Below are positions 1 to 5,168 of a DNA stretch of 5,364 bases, piece by piece. The notes under the pieces were generated by a model. The model made no database searches, was not told where the DNA came from, and was given only the letters and a program-made list of their open reading frames with translations. Each line of letters opens with the position of its first letter. Position 1 is the stretch's first letter. Source of the stretch: an uncultured Collinsella sp. (GTDB lineage: Bacteria; Actinomycetota; Coriobacteriia; Coriobacteriales; Coriobacteriaceae); assembly GCA_900553935.1 (NCBI GenBank), contig USFK01000114.1, forward strand, positions 1-5,364. The letters run 5' to 3'. The position numbers were made by a program, and so were the translations under genes.

Positions 1-180
1 GGCATAGGCCTCGGCGGCCTCGGCATACATGCCAAGGTGCATCAAGGCGTTGCCACGAAGGTGATCGGCCTCGCCCATAATCTCATCGGGAGTCTTTGCC
101 GCCCCAAGCATCTGGGCTGCAGCGGAAAAATCACCCGCGCGGTAAGCGGCGCGGCCCTGTTGGATCAGCTGGCTATTCAA
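1..180 (-). CDS. TPR-repeat protein, N-terminal fragment (cut by window edge)
   Basis: The first 60 codons of a minus-strand gene whose remainder lies left of the window. The start is a TTG at 180-178, preceded by an AAAGGGGA ribosome binding site about 5 bases upstream. This start lies only 11 bases beyond the stop of the cyclophilin gene, as expected for a downstream operon member. The visible protein shows two helix-turn-helix units with tetratricopeptide spacing: one around residues 4-24 (G9, A12, Y13, G16, F18, A21) and one around residues 39-60 ending in GMYAEAAEAYA. TPR domains act as protein-protein scaffolds. The partner cannot be guessed from 60 residues. No signal peptide is visible, so the protein is probably cytoplasmic. 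Gene identity is uncertain, but the coding call and the TPR fold are well supported. Confidence 0.75.
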   Translation of the reverse strand, partial: MNSQLIQQGRAAYRAGDFSAAAQMLGAAKTPDEIMGEADHLRGNALMHLGMYAEAAEAYA

Positions 181-191
181 GGAAGTCCCCT

Positions 192-734
192 TTACTCGTG
201 AACGATCTCGACATGAACGATCTCGTCGCCGGCACGCAGCTGCGAAATCACATCGAGACCCTCGACCGTGGTACCAAAGACGGTGTAACCGGAATCGAGG
301 TTATGCTGGGCACCCAGGCAGAAGTAGAACTGCGAACCCGCGGAATCGGGGTCCATGGAGCGTGCCATGGCAAGGGCGCCATCGACATGGCTGTTGCGCG
401 GATTGGTGGCAAACTCGCCCTTGATGCAGTAGCCGGGGCCACCGGTACCGGGCATGCCGTCGGGGCCCTCAAGACCGGCAGCGACGTCGGCGCCGGACAT
501 GTCGCGGGTATTGGGGTCCCCGCCCTGGATAACAAAACCGGGCACATAGCGATGGAACTTAAGGCCATCATAGAAGCCCATCGTGGAAAGCTCGCAGAAG
601 TTCGCGACATGAATGGGAGCGCCCTCGCCGTCAAACTTGACCTTGATGGTACCCTTCGACGTCTCGATTACGGCGCACTCGTCGCCGACAAGCTGATACT
701 CGGGCGTGTAGAGCTCTTTCTTAAAACCAAACAT
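192..734 (-). CDS. Cyclophilin-type peptidyl-prolyl cis-trans isomerase
   Basis: A 180-residue protein that should catalyse cis-trans isomerisation of Xaa-Pro bonds and assist protein folding. There is no signal peptide or lipobox, so it is probably cytoplasmic. Family motifs are clear: FHR at residues 60-62 (R62 is the catalytic arginine), GFVIQGGDP at 66-74, GTGGPGY at 96-102, GALAMAR at 119-125, SQFYF at 134-138 and LDSGYTVFG at 146-154. The ATG start has a strong GAGGAAGG site about 6 bases upstream. Two oddities stand out. About 15-18 extra residues (roughly 75-95, Gly/Asp rich) separate the GGDP and GTGGPGY motifs, which are nearly adjacent in typical cyclophilins. Asn145 occupies the position of the cyclosporin-binding Trp121 of human cyclophilin A. 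The TPR gene follows 11 bases downstream, and a promoter lies just upstream. The assignment is firm. Which PpiA/PpiB subgroup it belongs to is not decided. Confidence 0.95.
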   Translation of the reverse strand: MFGFKKELYTPEYQLVGDECAVIETSKGTIKVKFDGEGAPIHVANFCELSTMGFYDGLKFHRYVPGFVIQGGDPNTRDMSGADVAAGLEGPDGMPGTGGPGYCIKGEFATNPRNSHVDGALAMARSMDPDSAGSQFYFCLGAQHNLDSGYTVFGTTVEGLDVISQLRAGDEIVHVEIVHE

Positions 735-773
735 GTGGTTCCTTCCTCGTGCGTTTAAAGCATATTTGTACGA

Positions 774-803
774 ATTGTAGCAATAAGCACGGGCTTACAT
801 CAA
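774..803 (-). promoter_or_regulatory. Sigma70-type promoter of the cyclophilin gene
   Basis: Read on the minus strand, a -35 box TTGATG (803-798) is separated by 18 bases from a -10 box TACAAT (779-774; 5 of 6 match TATAAT). Transcription would begin near 767, giving a leader of about 33 bases that contains the GAGGAAGG ribosome binding site. It lies in the 107-base gap after the zinc-ribbon gene, so the cyclophilin/TPR pair can be transcribed independently of the upstream gene. Confidence 0.65.
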
Positions 804-841
804 TTGCGCACGTAGGTTATGCCGACTATGGCGAACTAATT

Positions 842-1984
842 TTAGGAACGCTGCTGCGGCTTCCAGGAACCCACATTGGCATCGTACTGGTTCAGCGCGC
901 TGTTGCCGCCCTGCGCGATGGGCGCCAGGATCTCGCTTTGGTGGGAACTCATCGACTCGCCATCGGGAATGGCCAGCGAGATATCCCAGCTCTGGCAGAT
1001 CACGTCGACGCGCTCATACATCCACTCGGCAAGCTGCTTTAAGTGGGCGATGTCATCCGCATAGACCGTATCGTCCTGTACTTTCAGGTTGTTAAGCTCA
1101 TCTTGCGTCTTTTTGATCTGGTCGCGCAGGGCGTAGGCACTCTGCGACAGCTCCTGACGGGTGGACAGCGGCGTTCGGAGATAGCCGTTGTTAAAGGAAT
1201 CGATGACCTCGCCGATCTGGTCCTCGTCAGCGTAGGACACGATGGTCTGATACAGACCGTCGAGCCTGGTATAGAGCTGATCATCGGTGAGCACGGTTTC
1301 TTCCTGGACCACCTCGGCAGAATCGTCCTGCTTGGTATCGTCCTCAGTGGCCTCGCCCTTTTGGCGCGTGGGGAAGGTGGTCTGTGCAGCTTGGCCAAAC
1401 TGGTCGTAAAAGCCGGGCATGACACCCATGGGATCGGTCGTCACGAACCAATAGGCACCGCCGCAAACGACGGCAAGGACCGCGATGACGACGAGCGGCT
1501 TGGGGATATGACGCTTATGCTTGTGATAGGCGTCCTCGTCGGGGTGCACCTTGCGCTTGGGTTTTTGAGCATCGTCATGCAGGGAAACGGGCGTGGGAAT
1601 ATCGACCTTGGGGATACCGAAATCCTTATCGAAAGCTGGCAGCACGCAGGTCTCATTGGGGTCGGCGGCGTCCGAAAGCACCGCAGCGGCAGAGGCCGGC
1701 GCATGCGGCACCTCGGTATCGATCTGCTCTTGCGTTAGGCGCGGAAAGCCCGCCGTGCGGCCCGCTGCCAGGTCGGATGCTGCCGCGTCCTCGGAGAGGA
1801 TACCCGGAGCGGGGCGTCCGCATTTGGGGCACGTACGATCATGCGGAGAAAGACGGGCACCGCAGCCCTCACAGAACACGAACTCGGTGTGCTCCGGACC
1901 ATCGCCCGGACCCACGTAGGCGTTGCAGTAGGGGCAGAACGAGGCGCCGTCCTCGATAGTCTTAAGGCAATGCGGGCAGATCAC
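842..1984 (-). CDS. Membrane-anchored double zinc-ribbon protein of unknown function
   Basis: I do not recognise a named family. With a GTG start at 1984 the protein has 380 residues. Two four-cysteine zinc ribbons (CxxC-x10-CxxC) open it: C3/C6/C17/C20 and C38/C41/C52/C55. A linker of about 100 residues, rich in Ala, Asp and Pro, follows, then a basic His/Lys-rich stretch (YHKHKRH, residues 153-159) and one membrane helix (about 164-182). By the positive-inside rule the ribbons are cytoplasmic and the rest is outside. The outer part has an acidic spacer (about 210-235) and a helical domain to the C-terminus with a single Cys. The GTG is preferred because AAAAGAGGA sits 4 bases upstream of it. 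The in-frame TTG at 2005 has no ribosome binding site, and starting at GTG puts the first ribbon at the extreme N-terminus, as is common in such proteins. It could be a sensor, a scaffold or a cell-envelope protein. Function is open. Confidence 0.85.
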   Translation of the reverse strand: MICPHCLKTIEDGASFCPYCNAYVGPGDGPEHTEFVFCEGCGARLSPHDRTCPKCGRPAPGILSEDAAASDLAAGRTAGFPRLTQEQIDTEVPHAPASAAAVLSDAADPNETCVLPAFDKDFGIPKVDIPTPVSLHDDAQKPKRKVHPDEDAYHKHKRHIPKPLVVIAVLAVVCGGAYWFVTTDPMGVMPGFYDQFGQAAQTTFPTRQKGEATEDDTKQDDSAEVVQEETVLTDDQLYTRLDGLYQTIVSYADEDQIGEVIDSFNNGYLRTPLSTRQELSQSAYALRDQIKKTQDELNNLKVQDDTVYADDIAHLKQLAEWMYERVDVICQSWDISLAIPDGESMSSHQSEILAPIAQGGNSALNQYDANVGSWKPQQRS

Positions 1985-1988
1985 GGCA

Positions 1989-1997
1989 TCCTCTTTT
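1989..1997 (-). promoter_or_regulatory. Ribosome binding site that decides the zinc-ribbon gene start
   Basis: On the minus strand AAAAGAGGA lies 4 bases before GTG 1984. It falls inside the coding frame if translation began at the TTG at 2005, whose own upstream sequence (CCTCGATTATTTGAA) is not purine rich. This favours the GTG start. Confidence 0.7.
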
Positions 1998-2024
1998 CGA
2001 AGCAATTCAAATAATCGAGGTTAG

Positions 2025-2033
2025 AGCATAACA
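2025..2033 (-). promoter_or_regulatory. Possible extended -10 promoter element for the zinc-ribbon gene
   Basis: The minus-strand sequence TGTTATGCT fits an extended -10 pattern (TG-N-TATNNT) and would give a leader of about 34 bases to GTG 1984. No good -35 box is present: TTGCTC lies 20 bases upstream and matches only 3 of 6. This is the best candidate in the 103-base gap between the ATPase and zinc-ribbon genes, but it is weak. Read-through from the ATPase gene is an alternative, since no intrinsic terminator is visible in the gap. Confidence 0.25.
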
Positions 2034-2087
2034 TCGCCACGGCCCCACAGGAGCAAGGCACCAATTCAACATCGCCAGGGCGCGTAG

Positions 2088-4826
2088 TTACTTCTTCTTT
2101 TTGCTCGGCATCGAGACTTTGATGCCTTGGGCGGACTTGGTTACGCGAGAGCGCTTGGCTCCGCTACCCTTCTTTTTCTTGGGCTGGGCCTGGGCCACGC
2201 CCTCGAGTGCGCGGACCTCGGCCTCGCGAACGGTGCGAGCTTCGCGGCGCTGTGCCATGTCGGCGGCGACGCGCTTGGCAAAACGCTCCGCCGTCGAACC
2301 CGTCGAGCTCACCTTGCCGCCACCGCGACCCAAGCGGACGCGCACACCGCGGCCAAAACCAGTTGCGGCATGACGACGACGCGGCTTGAGCGAATCCATC
2401 ATCGTGGCGAGCTTAAAGAACACCGAGCAGGTAAAGACCACGATGACAGCCAAGATAACCATCTGGCCCATCGACAGGTTGGCAATAGACAGCAGCTTCG
2501 GGAATCCGATAACGCCCGTCAGGATGCCGACGACTACAAACACAAAGAGCGCCACACGCAAGGGCGTGAGGGGCTGCGAGATACGCCAGATCAGGCTGAC
2601 GCTCGCCGCGCACGACGTAAGCAGGCACATCGTAGACAGCGTGAGCTGGTTAAAGCCAAACACGCGCGCCACAAAGATATCGAGCGCCGCGGCCAAAATG
2701 ACCGCAATCGACGCCGGCAGTGCCCGCTTGAGCACGTTCGTCAGGAACGACCCCTTCACGCGAGCATTGTTGGGCTCCAGGCCCAACACAAAGCCCGGCG
2801 CGCCGATGCAGAAGAAGTTGATGAGCGTCATCTGAATCGGCTCGAAAGGGTACGGCGGCAGCGCGATGCACAGCGCCGCCAGGCCCATCGAGAACAGTGT
2901 CTTGGTCAAGAACAGCGAAGCCGAACGCTGCAGGTTGTTGATGGAGCGACGGCCCTCGGCCACCACGGCGGGCATCGAGGCAAAATCGTTGTCGACGAGC
3001 ACGATTTCGGCCACGTTACGCGCGGCATCGGAGCCGGCCGCCATGGCGACGGAGCAGTCGGCCTCCTTGAGCGCCAGCACGTCGTTGACGCCGTCGCCCG
3101 TCATGGCCACGGTGTGCTCGCGGCGCTTGAGCGCCTGCACGAGCTCGCGCTTCTGCTGCGGGGTCACACGACCAAAGACATGGTAGCGGTCCACTGCGGC
3201 ATCGAGCTTGGCCGGCGTATCGAGCGTCGTGGCGTCCACATAAGCGTCCGCCCCTGGCACGCCCACCACGCGCGCGATCGACGACACCGTACGCGGGTCG
3301 TCGCCACTGATCACGTTAAGGGTCACGCCCTGCTCGTTAAAGTAGCCGATGGTCTCGGCCGCCGAGGTACGAATCTCGTCGCGGATAGTCACAAAGCCCA
3401 CGGGCTCGGCCTCGCCCACCATATCGCCATCGGGCGTAAAGCCGTCCACGCGCGCCACCACGAGCACGCGGCAGGTATTGGCAAGCTCGGCGACACGGTT
3501 CTCGACCTGCGAAAACACACACTCCGAAAGCACAAACTGCGCAGCGCCCATCACATAGGAGCCCTGCGCAAACGAAGCTCCACTCCACTTTTTGGACGAC
3601 GAGAACGGAATGACCGACAGCGGCTCGGACACCTCGACCGGTCGATCGGCGTAATAGTTGAGCAGCGCCTGGCAGGTCTCGTTGGCATCGGCCGAAGTCG
3701 CACGCGCCACGTTAGCCAGGGCAAAATCGAGCACCGTGGTATCGACGGGAACGGCGGCTTCGCCCTCCCCCGCGCCCATGCCAAAGCCCTCGATCGGCAG
3801 CGGATACGTGCCCTCGACCTCCATACGACCCGAGGTAATGGTACCCGTCTTGTCCAGGCACAGCACGTCGACGCGAGCGAGCGTCTCGATGCAGTAGAGC
3901 TGCTGCGCCAGCACCTTGCGGCGGGCCAGGCGCACCGTGGCGATGGCGAGCACCGACGAGGTCAGCAGCACCAGGCCTTGCGGGATCATGCCCAGCAGGG
4001 CACCCACCGTGGACAGCAGCGCCGACGAAGGCACATGACCAGCCAACAGCTCGGAGAAGCACCACGAAAGCGCGCTATCGCCCGGGGTTCCCGCGGCATC
4101 CCACAGCTCGCTCACACTCGAGGCAAACAACGCCAAACCGAGCGGGATCATGATGATGCTCGCAAAGCGCACGATGGCATTAAGCGCGTTCATGATCTCG
4201 GAATTGACCTTTTTGACGTACTTGGCCTCATTATTTATTTTAGCCACGTAGTTGTCGGCGCCGACATGGATCACGCGGGCGCGCAGCAGGCCCGAGTCGA
4301 TAAAGCTGCCGCTCATGAGCTCGGAACCGGGCTGCTTCTTAATAAGGTCGCTCTCGCCCGTCAGCAGGCTCTCGTTCACGAGCGCCTCGCCCGAAACCAC
4401 CACGGCGTCAGCAGGAATCTGGTCGCCGCGCCCCAGGCGGATGATGTCGTCGAGCACGATCTGGTCCAGGTCGAGCTCCACCTCGGCGCCGTCGCGCACC
4501 GCGATGGCCTTCTTGGAGGTCAGCAGCGTGAGTTTATCGACCATCTTCTTAGAGCGCATGGACTGAATGACGCCAATAGCGGTATTGAGGAACACCACGA
4601 ACAGGAACGTCAGATTCTTAAACGAACCGGTCAAAATGACCAGGAACGCCAAGATCACGTTGATCAAATTGAACAGCGTGCAGAGGTTCTCGATGATGAG
4701 CTCTTTGACCGACTTGGTCTTGAGCTCCATGTTGCGGTTGATCTTACCGGCGGCGATGCGCTCCTCGACCTCGGCGGTCGAGAGTCCGCGCTCGATATCC
4801 GTTGCTGCCATACCACGTCCCATCAC
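2088..4826 (-). CDS. P-type cation-transporting ATPase (HAD family, CtpE-like)
   Basis: A 912-residue ATP-driven cation pump of the cytoplasmic membrane. All catalytic elements are present: A-domain TGES at 156-159, phosphorylation motif DKTGTIT at 325-331 (D325), N-domain KWSG at 413-416, SGDDP at 507-511 and hinge motif TGDGVND at 576-582. Ten membrane helices can be placed at about 45-67, 70-88, 215-237, 268-296, 635-656, 663-683, 702-722, 727-747, 757-775 and 785-806. The M4 motif is IPQGL (281-285), and M6 carries IGAPGFVLGLEPN, resembling the IG-PSFFLALEPN type seen in CtpE-like pumps. CtpE of mycobacteria is reported to handle calcium. The substrate here is inferred at best. A loop of about 30 residues lies between M3 and M4. 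The last ~98 residues (814-912) form a Lys/Arg-rich tail ending in KKKK. Start choice is open: GTG 4826, ATG 4823, or ATG 4811, which has a weak GGGA 6 bases upstream. The coordinates give the outer limit. Confidence 0.93.
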   Translation of the reverse strand: MMGRGMAATDIERGLSTAEVEERIAAGKINRNMELKTKSVKELIIENLCTLFNLINVILAFLVILTGSFKNLTFLFVVFLNTAIGVIQSMRSKKMVDKLTLLTSKKAIAVRDGAEVELDLDQIVLDDIIRLGRGDQIPADAVVVSGEALVNESLLTGESDLIKKQPGSELMSGSFIDSGLLRARVIHVGADNYVAKINNEAKYVKKVNSEIMNALNAIVRFASIIMIPLGLALFASSVSELWDAAGTPGDSALSWCFSELLAGHVPSSALLSTVGALLGMIPQGLVLLTSSVLAIATVRLARRKVLAQQLYCIETLARVDVLCLDKTGTITSGRMEVEGTYPLPIEGFGMGAGEGEAAVPVDTTVLDFALANVARATSADANETCQALLNYYADRPVEVSEPLSVIPFSSSKKWSGASFAQGSYVMGAAQFVLSECVFSQVENRVAELANTCRVLVVARVDGFTPDGDMVGEAEPVGFVTIRDEIRTSAAETIGYFNEQGVTLNVISGDDPRTVSSIARVVGVPGADAYVDATTLDTPAKLDAAVDRYHVFGRVTPQQKRELVQALKRREHTVAMTGDGVNDVLALKEADCSVAMAAGSDAARNVAEIVLVDNDFASMPAVVAEGRRSINNLQRSASLFLTKTLFSMGLAALCIALPPYPFEPIQMTLINFFCIGAPGFVLGLEPNNARVKGSFLTNVLKRALPASIAVILAAALDIFVARVFGFNQLTLSTMCLLTSCAASVSLIWRISQPLTPLRVALFVFVVVGILTGVIGFPKLLSIANLSMGQMVILAVIVVFTCSVFFKLATMMDSLKPRRRHAATGFGRGVRVRLGRGGGKVSSTGSTAERFAKRVAADMAQRREARTVREAEVRALEGVAQAQPKKKKGSGAKRSRVTKSAQGIKVSMPSKKKK

Positions 4827-4839
4827 GTCGCGTCGGTAT

Positions 4840-4876
4840 AAGAAAAACCGCCCGGACCATGCGAGGTTCGGACGGT
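4840..4876 (-). terminator. Intrinsic terminator of the tRNA-Arg gene
   Basis: On the minus strand ACCGTCCG (4876-4869) pairs with CGGGCGGT (4854-4847) over 8 base pairs including one G-U. An inner ACC/GGT extension lies across an A-C mismatch, and TTTTTCTT follows. It begins 11 bases past the tRNA 3' end. The T tract ends 13 bases before the outermost ATPase start, so incomplete termination here would feed transcripts into the ATPase gene. On the plus strand the hairpin is followed by CTTACG, so it is not bidirectional. Confidence 0.9.
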
Positions 4877-4887
4877 CTTACGTTCGA

Positions 4888-4964
4888 TGGTGCCCCATGT
4901 TGGATTCGAACCAACGGCCTTCTGCTCCGGAGGCAGACGCTCTAATCCCCTGAGCTAATAGGGC
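4888..4964 (-). tRNA. tRNA-Arg, anticodon CCG
   Basis: A complete 77-base tRNA on the minus strand. The acceptor stem GCCCTAT (4964-4958) pairs with ATGGGGC with one G-U. The discriminator base is A and the CCA end is encoded (4890-4888). The D-arm stem is GCTC/GAGC, and the anticodon stem TCTGC/GCAGA encloses the loop CTCCGGA, placing CCG at positions 34-36, which reads the arginine codon CGG. The variable loop is AGGCC, and the T-arm GTTGG-TTCGAAT-CCAAC is perfect. All invariant bases (T8, A14, T33, TTC) are in place, so it should be functional. It is a single-gene transcription unit with its own promoter and terminator. Confidence 0.97.
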
Positions 4965-4975
4965 CAACGTTTGGC

Positions 4976-5005
4976 ATTATACCCAAGTGCACCACGGGCT
5001 ATCAA
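4976..5005 (-). promoter_or_regulatory. Strong promoter of tRNA-Arg
   Basis: On the minus strand -35 TTGATA (5005-5000) and a perfect -10 TATAAT (4981-4976) are separated by 18 bases. Transcription would start about 7 bases after the -10 box, near 4969, only a few bases ahead of the mature tRNA 5' end. T-rich tracts directly upstream on the same strand (5006-5023) could serve as an UP element, as is common for stable RNA promoters. Confidence 0.85.
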
Positions 5006-5023
5006 AATAAAAGAAAAAGCTTT
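5006..5023 (-). promoter_or_regulatory. T-rich UP-like element upstream of the tRNA promoter
   Basis: Immediately upstream of the -35 box the minus strand reads AAAGCTTTTTCTTTTATT, far more AT-rich than the surrounding DNA. It lies at the distance where the alpha subunit C-terminal domain of RNA polymerase contacts UP elements. Function is inferred from composition and position only. Confidence 0.4.
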
Positions 5024-5084
5024 GCAATTCCGAGGAAGACGCGGCACAACGGCTCACTTTAGAAGGCAAAAGCGAATCAGATAG

Positions 5085-5090
5085 TATAAA
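5085..5090 (+). promoter_or_regulatory. Candidate -10 box of the aroF leader transcript
   Basis: TATAAA (5 of 6 match to consensus) on the plus strand. A start 5-6 bases downstream would put +1 at or beside A5096, the first base of an ATG. No convincing -35 box is seen: with a 16-18 base spacer the hexamer is purine-rich, and TTTAGA at 5058-5063 is 21 bases away. The promoter call therefore rests on the -10 box and on the need for a plus-strand transcript before aroF. Confidence 0.45.
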
Positions 5091-5095
5091 CTCTC

Positions 5096-5158
5096 ATGCA
5101 CCATATATACACGGCTCGCGATGCGGGCCGTTTTTGCAAGGGTTATCCATCGAGGTGA
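5096..5158 (+). CDS. Putative 20-residue leader peptide upstream of aroF
   Basis: A short frame ATG 5096 to TGA 5158 encoding M-H-H-I-Y-T-A-R-D-A-G-R-F-C-K-G-Y-P-S-R. It holds two Tyr codons (5 and 17) and one Phe codon (13). It has no ribosome binding site, but its ATG sits at the expected transcription start of the TATAAA box, so it could be translated as a leaderless message. The Tyr-5 codon (5108-5110) directly precedes the left arm of the terminator hairpin, and the TGA stop lies within the GAGGTGA ribosome binding site of aroF. Codons AUA (4) and AGG (20) are likely rare in this GC-rich genome. It could also be a chance frame, because 20 codons is too short to judge by coding statistics. 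Confidence 0.35.
   Translation: MHHIYTARDAGRFCKGYPSR
5111..5135 (+). terminator. Intrinsic terminator hairpin in the aroF leader (probable attenuator)
   Basis: ACGGCTCGC (5111-5119) pairs with GCGGGCCGT (5123-5131) over 9 base pairs including one G-U, closed by a GAT triloop and followed at once by a run of five T (5131-5135). It lies 33 bases before the aroF start. All other genes in the window are on the minus strand and the nearest (tRNA-Arg) points away, so no upstream plus-strand gene here needs terminating. That makes an attenuator role for aroF the simplest reading. Confidence 0.75.
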
Positions 5159-5168
5159 GAGGCACACC

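Noticed and set aside
96..758. A 220-codon plus-strand frame covering the cyclophilin gene
   Set aside because: It is antisense to a gene with clear cyclophilin motifs, has low-complexity composition, and starts inside the TPR gene on the opposite strand.
1043..1738. A 231-codon plus-strand frame inside the zinc-ribbon gene region
   Set aside because: The minus-strand frame has paired zinc ribbons, a membrane helix and a ribosome binding site. The plus-strand frame has none of these and is another antisense shadow.
2003..2005. TTG as the start of the zinc-ribbon gene
   Set aside because: No purine-rich site precedes it, whereas GTG at 1984 has AAAAGAGGA at correct spacing and puts the first zinc ribbon at the N-terminus.
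1985..2087. Intrinsic terminator after the ATPase gene
   Set aside because: Short GC complementarities exist, but no stable stem is followed by a T run on the minus strand.
2127..4841. A 904-codon open frame on the plus strand antisense to almost the whole P-type ATPase gene
   Set aside because: Its translation is full of His, Arg and Gln with no domain or membrane pattern, while the minus-strand frame has every P-type ATPase motif. Codon bias of a GC-rich gene leaves the antisense frame free of stops. No ribosome binding site or promoter supports it.
5104..5109. TATATA as the -10 box for aroF
   Set aside because: It would start transcription inside the hairpin left arm and destroy the terminator. 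No -35 box matches, and TATAAA at 5085-5090 is the better fit.
4965..5168. T-box or other riboswitch in the aroF leader
   Set aside because: No T-box consensus or extended structured region was seen, and the stretch between the likely start site and the terminator is about 15 bases.
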